A stretch of DNA of 64,000 nucleotides from Aquilaria yunnanensis. Lineage: Eukaryota; Streptophyta; Magnoliopsida; Malvales; Thymelaeaceae. Below the pieces are notes generated by a model. The model ran no database searches, was not told where the DNA came from, and was given only the letters and a program-made list of their open reading frames with translations. Shown one piece after another: positions 34,338-44,888 of the stretch; the stretch's first letter is position 1; every line of letters begins with the position of its first letter. Position numbers and translations under genes: made by a program. The stretch lies in the NCBI GenBank assembly GCA_039654915.1, contig CM077597.1, positions 41,576,001 through 41,640,000 on the forward strand, given 5' to 3'.

Positions 34338-34786
34338 ATGGCAAGTTCGTCGTTTAGTTCCAATTCAAAAGATGATGGGAATGAAGTCTACAAATGCAAT
34401 TTGAAGTCGTTGGTCATAACTATGTGGACAAAAAAGGGAATGCCAGTTGAAGATTTCATTGTTGTCTGAGATATTTGTTGAATATGGACTGCAAATTCTT
34501 TCGGTGGATCAACGTCCCATTGCCAAGACATGTGACGAGGATAATTCTGGCTTACTTAAGGTTGAAGGAAACATATGCCTAGAACATAGAAAAAGCAGCA
34601 TTGAAGTTTAACGAGGCAAAAGCAGAGGCCGTGTGAGCAAAAGCAAAGACAGAAGTAGAGGTGAACGAGCTAATTGCAAGCATAGGAATGTTAGAGATTG
34701 AAATGGCGGGAATGAAGAAGAAAGCAGTCATTTGTAAGTTAGTTATGTTGATGTTAGGATTGATGCTAGTGTATGTATTGATATGA
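34338..34786 (+). pseudogene. GRF-type zinc-finger protein gene remnant inside the MULE
   Basis: From ATG at 34338 the frame gives MASSSFSSNSKDDGN and YKCNLKSLVITMWT. After a one-base slip it gives RFHCCLRYLLNMDCKFFRW, the C-x2-C ... G-R-F ... C ... C-x-F-F-x-W pattern of plant GRF zinc fingers. A lysine/glutamate-rich coiled-coil stretch and a C-terminal membrane helix (KLVMLMLGLMLVYVLI) follow, the usual layout of these small plant proteins. One frameshift and two in-frame stops make it non-functional. It lies on the strand opposite the transposase, near the element's left end. GRF fingers bind nucleic acid; their role in MULEs is not established. Confidence 0.7.
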
Positions 34787-35189
34787 GTTAAGATATCCAA
34801 TTGTGTTGCTGTATGGGGAGTGTAATGTACTGGCTGTAGTGTTAAGTTGGTTTGGTGAATCTGTAAGTAATATACTTGATAAAATGCCTAAATGAATACT
34901 TGTTTTTGGAACTTGTTGTATTTGATGTAATATTGGTTTTTCAAGGTGATAAAATGAAAGAAAGAGCAACATTTAGGCAAACAAAATATTTGTCATTCAA
35001 TTGCAGCACTTGACATGTACTATTCATACAAAACAGGCAATGGCTTTTTGTTCACAACCATAAAAAAGTACTAGTTCTACTACACAAGCATAGTCTATTT
35101 GCCTATATGTGCGATACAAAAAAAGTTAGCATTCACAGGGTCCTAAAATACAAATTGACCAACAGTTAACTAATCCTAGGATGTGTGTT

Positions 35190-38100
35190 CAAATATTGCT
35201 ACTTCGTTGGGTCATCAAGGAAGCTATCCTTGCAAATTTCTTTGGGCATTTGAAAGGAAGTTTTCTCACATTTTGGTCGTTTCTTGCTTGAATGTTTCTC
35301 TTTCAACTACCCAATGCTGACAGTTCTACCAAAGGTTGTTGGCTCCCTACCAACAATTAACTTCCCTGCTGAACCAGGTTACAAAAAGTTCAACATTTAC
35401 ATATCAAAGCCAATGTCAGAATTCAAGTAATTAACAACTGTTGAGACATTAAAGCTTAAGTTGAAAACATACATTCAAAATAGTTATGCCAGTAGCAGGG
35501 TTTCCCATATATTTGTTGCTTATATTAGATCCTAGACCAATATTGCTTCTTGGTTTCTGTATTAAGTATAAAGATGTTACTTACACTTCTTACTTACATT
35601 AGTAAACATATTGTTACTTACACTTGTAGCTTGAGTTCTAGTAACTGATGTTGTTCATTGAGTATTGCTCTGTGTATGCCTAGATTGATTCTCATCATGT
35701 GCCTATCACATATTGTTAGCACAATTATCAATATACATTGTAAGCATATTTGTGCCAACATGTTAACATTCTGTGGTCATAACTGCTGTGTTAGTGGACA
35801 TCCTCTCCTGTTGTGCCCCTTTTGTTTGCAATTCCCACATGTAATTGGTGCACCTGCCCTGGACATTATGTTACCCTTAACTATTTCTAATGCCTCCTTC
35901 CTTCAATTCTTGCATGGTCTTCTTATGAGTGGTTGCATAACTAGTAGGCTGGGTTTAGTTTGGTTGGACTTTTTCCAAAATGTTTTCCCTATTAGCGGGG
36001 AAATCATGAACTGATGTGCTCTCTGGAACATTTTCCCATATAGCATTCATCTAGGTAGTCCTTCAGTTCTTCTTCCTTATATGTAATTGCGCACACAGCA
36101 TGCCTAAATGGGATGCCTGATACTTTCCGGGCACTGCAGACATAGTCCCTTGTGTATAAATTCACCACATACTTAACACCAAGCTCCACAATCTCATGCC
36201 CATAATTACCATTCCTAACACAATGGCATAACCTACTATCTTTCTTAGCTTTTTCCAAATTCTTAAAGATGTTAGGGCCAAAATCCCTTGGCCATCGAAG
36301 ACAAGAATCTCTTTGTTTTTGCATCCTAACCATTACTTTCTCACTAATCTCTTCTAGCATTGTGTACATAGCTTTAGTTCTTAACTCAAGCATCCACCCA
36401 TTAAACCCCTCGCACAAGTTATTATGAACAATATCACACTTAACTAAAAGATTAAAGAAAGCCTTACACCAACGTTTTGGAGTTGTTTCATGAGGTTGTC
36501 CTATCCTTTAGCCTGATTTCTTTAATCAGCTTCATATTCTCCTCAAAGTCAACCATATTGGTGGATTTTGCATAGTCCCAAAATAGCTTCGCTAGCTTTA
36601 GACCTTTGAACTTCACCCCCCAATTTGAATAAATGTGTCTAGCACACATTCTATGCTCAGCATTAGGCATCAATTCATAAATTGCACTTACTAGTCCCTA
36701 CTCCAAAACATAAATAAAGACATGTTAATTGTTAATGTTAACTTCTCATCTAACAATCACATTAAGTACAAGAAAAATTACCTTATATTTGTCACTCATT
36801 ATGGTCCATCCAAATCCATCACCAATATCTAGATCCTTTTTTAGATTCCTTATAAACTAAGTCCAAGTGTCTTTGTTCTCTATCCTAACTACTGCCCATG
36901 CCATAAGAAACATCTGGCCATTTTCATCCCTTTCCACAGCATCCAAGACCTCTACTTTACATACTCCTTTCAAAAATGCACAATCTAATCCAATCAATTG
37001 TAGGGTTTTGGGAGCCAAACAAGCGCAATGGAATGTATCTGAAATCCTCCAGGATCCAAGTAAAATGGGGTAAACCGAGTGTTCAAAATTTTTCATACCT
37101 AATTCGGTTGAGATCTTTCACCCAAATGTTGAGTCAAATCACAAAGCCTGAACAGTTGATGTGTTCAAGCTCTCTACGGTATCCACACGAGCCTCTCAGG
37201 ATCATCATGCCTCCACCATGTCCTGGCAAATGCGTTTGTCTTGCAATCACAATGCTAGCTTATGTCCTCCAAAGAATGGCAAGAAAAGAGTACGGCTGGA
37301 ACTTTCAGAATTATTCTAATTTCGTTCTTTTAGGAGGCTAGGGCAACAGTTGCGAATTTCTCACTATATGATGTATTTATAGTGAAACTCAACTTCCAAG
37401 CCTAATGGGTTTCAAAGCCTTAATCCAATTAGGTTTAATTTCGGGGTTAATAATGGCTCAACTTTTAGGCCAATTATTAATACGAAATTATCATGAAATC
37501 ATAACCCAAATAAATTAGCCCATGCACTCAAATAATCCAAATAGGTTTTACGTGTATAACCCAAAATGCTCTTACAACATTGGTAATGATCATAAATCAC
37601 ATTTATGATTATAAGCAATGAGTGGTGTCTAGCAACACATCATTGCTACCCAAGTGACAAGATAGTTGGTGATTCGACTAAACCTCTATGATCATTGCCA
37701 TATATGCCATTGTCCCTTTGTCCAAGATATCAAGACTAAGCACGAGACATGGAATGTGTCACTCTTGTATAAACCAATCTTTAGTTTCTTGATTCTCAAG
37801 GAGACGAACTTAAACTGATGACATTGATATCGTATATAAAGTCATCTAAGTATGACCATGCATTTTCTTAGTCTCACTCTATCAAGGGGCTTGAAGATAT
37901 CACTCCTGTTACATAGGAGGGACAAATCTCATCTTGATCATACAAAACCCTTAGCATGATATGTGACATACCCAATGATCTCCTTCAAGTTCACTCAGTT
38001 ACGATCAACAAAGGAAAATATCAAAGTATGTGACTTATATGTAGAGAACCTTGATGACCTTAGGTCAAAAGACTACATATACCATAATCACTATGAGAAT

Positions 38101-39900
38101 CACTTAGACACTCATATAACGATCCATGTAGCATTCTCATGATGGGTCGGTCCAGTACACAAGTTCTCTAACTTGTACTCATATGTAGACTACATATCTC
38201 ATATTAGTCTCCACAAAAGCTAGTTGTTATGTATTATTGTAACCCACTCAGCAATAATACTAGACTGGGGACATTTAAGAATACTATTATTTTAATATTA
38301 TAATTACGTTTGATTATGTCACACATAAAACATATAACAAACACAAATATCATGACTCAATGTGCAAAATACAATCATCTCATGATTGGCTTTTGGGCAA
38401 GACACTAATATCAATTTTCTACAACCAGCAAGAAAACCTTTCCTCGACGCTTCAAAACAAACATAGAAATTGTTAAACAATGGCTTCTCATCACCAGGTA
38501 ATGAAAGATCTAATCTTAACTCACAAGTACTACCTGGGTTCCTAGATTTGATCACCTCCACTTAATCACTCAACATACCATACTCTTCTTTATAACAACC
38601 CAGTAGCTTCTTATAAACCTTAAGTTTTATCCTTCTACATTTTGTTAATGTAACATCAGCCCCAATCCTCTCTCTGACCATGCTCTTCAAAGCAATCAAT
38701 CTTATACTATGCATGGCCTTTATCTCAACAAAAACATATTGTAAAAGCCACCTACTTGTAACCTTGCCATTCTTGAAATTTATACCACAAGTACACTTTT
38801 CTTGGTATGTGACCGCATTATATGTACTAGTTTTCTCATTGAATCCCAATGAGATGAACCATAGACAACTGGACCCCTTACATCTGGCTTTTACATATTT
38901 TATGGTGTTCTTTGTTATCTTTAATGGCCATTGTTCCATGATGGAGTGTTTGTCAATTGCCTCTTTGATCTGTGTTGTGTCATCAAATATCATGGACACA
39001 ACAAAAGTAAGGTTTATGCTATTCAGATCATATTTCGAGAATACTAGCACTCCTCTAACACTAGAACTTGCACTACACACACCACCACCTTTATTTCCTA
39101 ATACAGCCCTTATAAACAAGATACTCAACTTCACTTTCTTTTCAGCCCATTTTTGGTTAAATTCTCTAACCATATTCCTGATGACACACAGCTCCTCATC
39201 ATCATCGCTCAGGTAATATGTCTCTATTTTTGGATCATCTTCATCATTCCCAACATAACCAAATAACTAGGATATCAACTCGTCATCATCTTCACCTATA
39301 ACTTTTTTTTTCTTACATGGGGCTGCCTCTACCTCAGGGCTTGTTAACTGCTCCCCAATATCCTCATCCTTTGCCTCATACATAGGATCGACATCCTTTT
39401 CCGTATCACTAACCTCATCAACAGGATTAGTGTTCTTTTCATAGTCACTCATATTAATTTCCCTCTCACAATCACCAACCTCATTGTCACTTGTCACTTT
39501 TGCCTTTACCACCATGTTCAACATATACAAAAACCTTTTCATACTGCAACAACATCTTCTCCAACAATATCACACTTGAATCAAATGTCAGCAATGTCTC
39601 CACTAACCCATCCTTCAAACTTCTTTCTGGAATTTTAAAGAACATCATCCTAATTGGTTTTAGTGTCAAACTTTATACTTCACTCTTCAACTTCATATAT
39701 GAAAGCAAGTCAATGTCCACCTTGGTTACATTTTGGATGCCACCAACAAACTCTTCATGTTTCTCGTCCTTCCACACACTACCATATACAGATGTCACAT
39801 ATGTCCAAACCATTCTTCTTGTTATGCCATATGTCCCAACACACAATAGTTAGACACCATAAACCACAAAGTTGTCATGTTTTTAGCTAGGATTACACCC
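35190..39900 (-). pseudogene. MuDR-class transposase gene, broken
   Basis: Reading from 39900 down: a PB1-like N-terminal region (about 39850-39487), an acidic D/E-rich linker (39542-39267) and the MuDR N-terminal DNA-binding domain (39173-38562, KARCKGSSCLWF and CTCGINFKNGKVTSRWL). The MULE DDE core follows: GCRKLI, then, across the solo LTR, GLDCAFLKG, NKDTWT and GWTIMSDKY, then CEGFNGWMLELRTK. Next come a SWIM zinc finger (C-S-A-R ... GIPFRHAV, where the first expected paired cysteines are altered), a zinc knuckle (CGNCKQKGHNRRGC near 35840) and a basic tail ending about 35200. Stops, frameshifts and the LTR insertion make it inactive. The family normally catalyses cut-and-paste transposition. 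Confidence 0.85.
36999..38410 (-). mobile_element. Solo LTR, copy 3 of the 1.4-kb family, inside the MULE transposase
   Basis: 1412 bp starting TGTAGGG and ending CACTAATA, with the perfect 5-bp duplication TCAAT (36994-36998 and 38411-38415). It splits the transposase codons between GCRKLI and GLDCAFLKG; removing the LTR and one duplicate restores the reading frame. It is the most diverged of the three copies (its terminal TA replaces CA), so its insertion may be older than the others. Confidence 0.93.
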
Positions 39901-40389
39901 AAAATATTAACTGAACTTTCAATTCCTTAGACTCTAATAAACCCAACCATAAGTCTTTTAAAATCCTCCGTTTGTCTTATCCTTTTAGCCTAAATGGGAA
40001 TTTCCCCAAAACACACTATTTACTCTTTAATCCATGCATAAAAAATGTAATCCGACTATTTTTTTCTTGAAAATTGATAATATTAAACCCTATGGTTCAC
40101 ATACCAGTTTTAGTACAAGCCTTAAACTGTAACATACTCTCATAATATTTGAATGTGGCTTAATCACAAAATGAACAAACCCCAACCCATCATATATGAA
40201 CAAATCAATAAGACAAGTACTTACCTTTTCTTTCATCCTTAAAGATTCGATTTCCAATATCTTTTTCTATTTCTCGACAGCTCCCCTCGTACACTTTCTT
40301 TTCTTTCTTTTTCTAGTTCAAGATTACCTGTACTTACCTTCACACGAGCATTTTTCAGGACTATCAACCATTAACTTGGAAAAATGTAA

Positions 40390-40550
40390 CACCGTCAACT
40401 GCCACCTGTGACTTTCCTTCATAACCATCCAACATAGGACTAACGTTGTTGACGATTTCAAACATATAGGACTGAAACGAAAACTCATATTGTTATATGA
40501 CTAAAACAGAAAAGAAGCTAAAGTTATAGGACTAATTTTGACCTTTCCCC
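40390..40550 (-). repeat. MULE right terminal inverted repeat
   Basis: 161 bp, the reverse-complement partner of 33994-34154. It ends GACCTTTCCCC directly before the CATATTATA duplication. Confidence 0.93.
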
Positions 40551-40705
40551 CATATTATATGTAAGGTAAAGGATTTGGCTGCTATATATATATATTAGTA
40601 CATATGTTGTGATTTCAATTGCATATTATGGTACCTGTGTATTGTTTACTATTTAATAGTTATGTAAAAGCTATAGATGTAGACAGAATGAGATGAATGC
40701 TATCG

Positions 40706-40858
40706 GCAGGGATGTAAAAAATATAAAAACTCAAACATGTCATTGGGGAGTGGTTAACCGGCCTAAAATAAAACCAAAAGAAGCAGGGATGAAAAAAATA
40801 TAAAAACTCAAACATGTCATTGGAAGTGATTAACCAACCCAAAATAAAACCAAAAGAA
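40706..40858 (+). repeat. Tandem duplication of a 77-bp unit
   Basis: Two adjacent copies, both starting GCAGGGATG and ending AAAACCAAAAGAA, differ at a few positions. Non-coding. Confidence 0.9.
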
Positions 40859-40862
40859 GTTA

Positions 40863-41680
40863 CTCATTCTATCCTATATTCTTTACAACACTTTTCTTTT
40901 TGGGCCATCTCAGATTCTTTGAAACATTTTCTTATTTGGTAAGTTTTTTATACCTTATTTACCATAATAACCTATCTCAAACCCCACTTTGAAAATCTTT
41001 GACTGAAGTTCCTTTCTTCCTCTGTTTCTCAAAGTCTTCTATACTTTTTTGCCCTCACCAAGGATCCCCGATATCATTTTTGTGACTAGGTTGATCAAAC
41101 GGCAATAAGTAGCGACGAAAATGTCGGGGGATAAGAAGATTAACTAAGTTGTTGTCAGGTTTAGGGTGTCTGATTGAGGTAAGAATCTCTAATTAAGGCG
41201 ATTAAGGTGACAAACAAAGGTTAGGATGACAAGGCGAATTGGAGGTGACTGAGATGGATCAGAGGTTAAGGGGATGAGGCGACAAAGGCCATAAAGAGAA
41301 TCGGAGGTGATGGAGACGGAAGCGGGAGACGAAGATGAATCTATAAGCGATGGCACTGAATCAATTGATGATTGCAACAAATCATTGTCCTCCACTGTCT
41401 TCGGTTGCTCCGATCAAACGATTCAAGTCGTGACAGGGATAAAAGCAACAACAAGAACAACGACTAAGGTAGATATGAGACAGGGCAAAAGTGAAAGCTG
41501 AAACGGAGGTGAAGAAGAGGACGGAGACAGAGGTGGGAGGTCAAGGAAGAAAAAAAGAAGTTCAAGTAGAGATTGGTATGAGAAAACAATGGGGCAAAAC
41601 TGGGAACAATGGTAAAAAATAAGATTGCCTTAAACTTTGTATTAAATGGAAATGTTTCAAACAATATAGGATGGAAGGAG
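40863..41680. mobile_element. Mariner/Stowaway-like non-autonomous element, 818 bp
   Basis: The left end CTCATTCTATCCTATATT and the reverse-complemented right end CTCCTTCCATCCTATATT are an inverted pair of about 34 bp, resembling the CTCCCTCCGTCCCATA end of plant Tc1/mariner elements. TA precedes the left end; the right flank is CA, so the expected TA duplication is altered on one side. No transposase is seen. Small open frames inside are not genes. Confidence 0.6.
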
Positions 41681-42301
41681 CATTTAGAAATGGTTAATTG
41701 CTCCTAAATCAATATGCACAATGCAAAATTTTGGAGTAGTCAACTGTCCCTAAATCTAGTACAATTTGGATCGGCCAACTGCACCCAATTAGGAAGAGCA
41801 GGTCGTTGGAAGTGTCCAATTTTGAAGTGGTCAAGAGGTCCAAAGGTTTGGAATGGTTCTTCAATTTGGGACAGTTAAGTGGTCTCAAATTTAGGAACGG
41901 TTTTGCATATTTTTGGAGCAAGTGTGGTCAAAACGGTTTTAGGGGGTGGGGGAAAACCGTTCCTAAATATTTAGGAGTAGTCATAACCAGTCCCAAATGT
42001 TACTTAAAACCATTCCGAAATGGTACATTTCTTGTGGTTATTCTAACTGAAAAAAGTAGTGACAATTTCCTTAGTTGCTCCAAGATTGTGATTGAAGCTT
42101 GACGGCCGTCAGCAACTGGCTATCTCAGTCGCCCCACCACTCTAGCACTCTTCCCCATGGAGACAGAAGTGTTTAGTCGTGAAGATCAGTGATTGATACA
42201 TCAGTCGATCCATTGAAATGATCAATTGGTATTAATTTTAAATTATTTTAATTAGTTGTAATTGAAAATCCTAGCATTAATATTAATATTAATATTAGCA
42301 T

Positions 42302-44114
42302 TGTTGGCACCCAATTTTTTCTAGGCACTAACTTTTATTTAGTTTTAGGTTAGAAAAAATTAGTTTAGGAGTATTTTAGTTTTGCAGGAGCAATTTGGTC
42401 TTTTTAGGTGTTATTGATTTTTGGAGTTTAAAGTGTTCACCTCGGGTAGACATAGGAATTAATTTAGTCTAGGCACAAATTTAGAGTCCTAAGAGTTTTA
42501 AGAGGTCAATTTAGGGAAAACAGGAAAGTCTGGGAAGAAACCGGAAATTTTTAGAGGATTTTGGGGAAAAATTAAAAAGTTTGAGGTAAATTTGTCAGAA
42601 AATGAGAGTTTGGGGGCAAATCTGATGAGATCCTGAAATTTTAAGGGAATCTGGAAAGTTTTAGGAAGATTTGGGCTCAATTGACAAATCATTAAAGTTT
42701 TGGGTCAAATTGAAATTCTTACAGAATTTAGGGCAAGATCAGCAGCTTGAAAATTTTGTTGGACTTAAACTGATATTTTATCATATTATATCCTAAACTC
42801 CTCAGATTAAATTTGGATCATGTTTAAATTCTATTAAACCTAACTAATCTCACCTAGCCTCTCTTAGTATAAGTATAGGCCATTAATTGATAAAAAGGGT
42901 GGTAGATTAGATGAAACCCTAAGCTCCTAGCGGAGAAAGGGAATTCCGAAGACCACGGTCACTGATTTTTTGCTCTCAGCTTCCCAAAACCTAAAACTCT
43001 CTCCAGCCGCTGCCGACGCACCTGGAAGTCACGATCTCCCCTGCCAACGCTCCATACGCCGCTGTCAACCTTCCACCGTCCCCTCGCCACGCGCCGAACA
43101 GCCGCCCTGTGCAGTACCCGTCGCCGGCGATGTCAAGACGAGAGAGAGGAGACATCGCGAGCTCTTAGCGTCGCAACCGCCCCCCTTTCCTCCTCGATCC
43201 GCCACCAGATTCAACCGCCTCTCCCCGTCCGCACATCTGGGAGTCCCCAGCACCATCTTCGACCCAGGCCTGCTGCCTGTTCATCTCATCGCCGCCGGAG
43301 AAGGAGCAATCGAGGCCAAATAGAGCGAGATCCGTTTCAGACCCGAGAACCCGACCCGTTTCCAGCTTCATCCGACCCAGTCAACCTTCTTTGTTGGTAA
43401 ACTCTTGATTAGCCCCCTGATATTTTTATTTCATTCATTCAGTTACTAACTTCTTTTATTTTTCAGATTAGTCACTGACAGCAAGCTTTATTATTGGTTT
43501 GGCCTTGCATTAAACTTGGTCATTAAATTGACATAGGAAATAACATGGGATTCTGATTTGGTTTGTTTCATCTCCTGTTTATTTTTTTAGAATAGTTTAA
43601 ATTTAATTCTCATGATGCGTCTAGTAGTAACATACACAAAATATTGGTTAAGCAACTTTTAAATACTTAACAAATTTTTGGGAATCCATTCTTGGTGGAT
43701 TTGATAAAATTCCCAGATGGATTATTAGTTCAAATCTGATTGGTTTGATAAGACTCACGGTTTAGAACAAGATGTTCCTTCCAAATTTTTCATGAATTTA
43801 GTAAAGTATCAAAATTTTTAGGACATATAATATTTTATATCCAATTAGTCAGATTCACGGTTTGTAATTAAATTAATTAAAAATTAAATAGAATTAAATA
43901 AAAATTATTTTTTTGTCAACGATTAAGCAAAGAAGATAAAGAGTTAGGAAAAGATAAAACTAAACCCCATAGTACCAATTTTCGGGTACTTTGATAAGGT
44001 TATTTTAGAGTAATCGACTCACAATCTTAGAATCTCTCACAAACCATAACAGGTATCCAATTGACTTAGGTAAAACCGATTGGTGGTGACTCTTAAAAAT
44101 TTCACGTTGCTATA
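42302..44114 (+). repeat. 5' LTR of the Tat/Ogre-like element (1.81 kb)
   Basis: Starts TGTTGGCACCC and ends TTGCTATA (TA for the usual CA), 2 bp before the primer site. It aligns with 6003-7855. A TATAAGTATA promoter motif lies near 42867. A strongly GC-rich stretch (42960-43380) follows, which gives chance open frames on both strands. Confidence 0.85.
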
Positions 44115-44116
44115 GC

Positions 44117-44134
44117 TTGGCGACTCCACTGGGG
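44117..44134 (+). other. Primer binding site, Arg-tRNA type
   Basis: TTGGCGACTCCACTGGGG lies 2 bp after the LTR. It is complementary to the 3' end expected for a plant arginine tRNA, the primer reported for Ogre elements. The tRNA match is from memory. Confidence 0.65.
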
Positions 44135-44888
44135 ATGAGTTTAGCCATAAAAGGGGTTTGGTTTTCCTCTTTTTCTTTATTTGTTTGTTTCTTAACATAC
44201 TGATTTGATGTGTTGTGTTTTTTCAGGTTCTGACACGCACACACTTCGGCATCCATGATGAGCTCAATACCCAAAGCTCACTTCAACCAAGTTTTGCAAA
44301 ACATCCAGGTTAGGCTAGTTGTGTGAGACAATGCTCTCCGCGCTTTTTCTAATCCATAGTAGTAAATAGTGTTACCCGAATGTAATGATAGTCACCTCAT
44401 GGGACCATGAAAGCTACGACTCAAATTAATCCTTTCTCTCGTAACCCTTGTGGGTGAGGAATTGAGGCCTTTTCTAATCGAATAGGACTTAGCAAGAGGG
44501 ATTCGAGAACTAACCCATAACCTTTATTTCAAAAGCTACCTATGCATATAGCAGCCATAGATCTATCCACTAGGATTCTTTAGTTGACTTGCTTCATTGT
44601 TTTTGTAACTGGCTTGTGTTTCTATACTATTGCTGCTAACTCCTTTGTCAGTTGATCATTTTTGTTTCCATGTTTGTGTATTTTTTTTCTCTGTAATGTT
44701 GATTTTTCTTCTCACAAGTAGCTCGTATGTTATTCTACCATGTCACTAACTTTCTTCAAGTTGTTGTTCTCTTTGCATGCATTGCACTATAGGAAGCACT
44801 TAGCGCAACCTGCATTACCATGGATATTCTTGATCTACTTCCGACTGACTGGAACGAGACTTAGGCATCTACTATAGAAAAAGGTCAC

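Larger units (their letters stand above)
33994..40550 (-). mobile_element. Complete Mutator-like element (MULE), 6557 bp
   Basis: Terminal inverted repeats of 161 bp start GGGGAAAGATCAAAATGAG (left) and GGGGAAAGGTCAAAATTAG (right, reverse-complemented) and match at about 90 percent. CATATTATA lies directly outside both ends (33985-33993 and 40551-40559), a perfect 9-bp target duplication as Mutator elements make. Inside are a broken MuDR-class transposase gene on the minus strand, a GRF zinc-finger gene remnant on the plus strand, and a later 1.41-kb solo LTR. Without that LTR the element was about 5.1 kb, a normal autonomous size. Confidence 0.95.
31000..42041. mobile_element. Degenerate CACTA (En/Spm-type) element containing a Mutator-like element
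   Basis: Both ends of this interval carry subterminal motifs of the same kind: GGAACGGTTTT, GGGACCGGT and their reverse complements at 31040-31160 and 41690-42010. The right end ATTTCTTGTGG at about 42027-42037 resembles the CACTA terminus TTTCTTGTAGTG. The left end CCAGTACAATTTC near 30983 is more decayed. Between them lies a transposase-associated motif at 33290-33560 and, in 33994-40550, a complete Mutator-like element. Exact ends and the 3-bp duplication are not certain. From 31240 to 33160 no readable exon was identified. Confidence 0.5.

Noticed and set aside
35658..36014. 118-codon plus-strand open frame rich in Cys and His
   Set aside because: It is the antisense shadow of the transposase zinc-knuckle region, whose minus-strand reading gives CGNCKQKGHNRRGC.
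42970..43323. 117-codon proline/serine-rich open frame
   Set aside because: It lies inside an LTR in a GC-rich block where stops are rare by chance, and open frames occur on both strands there.
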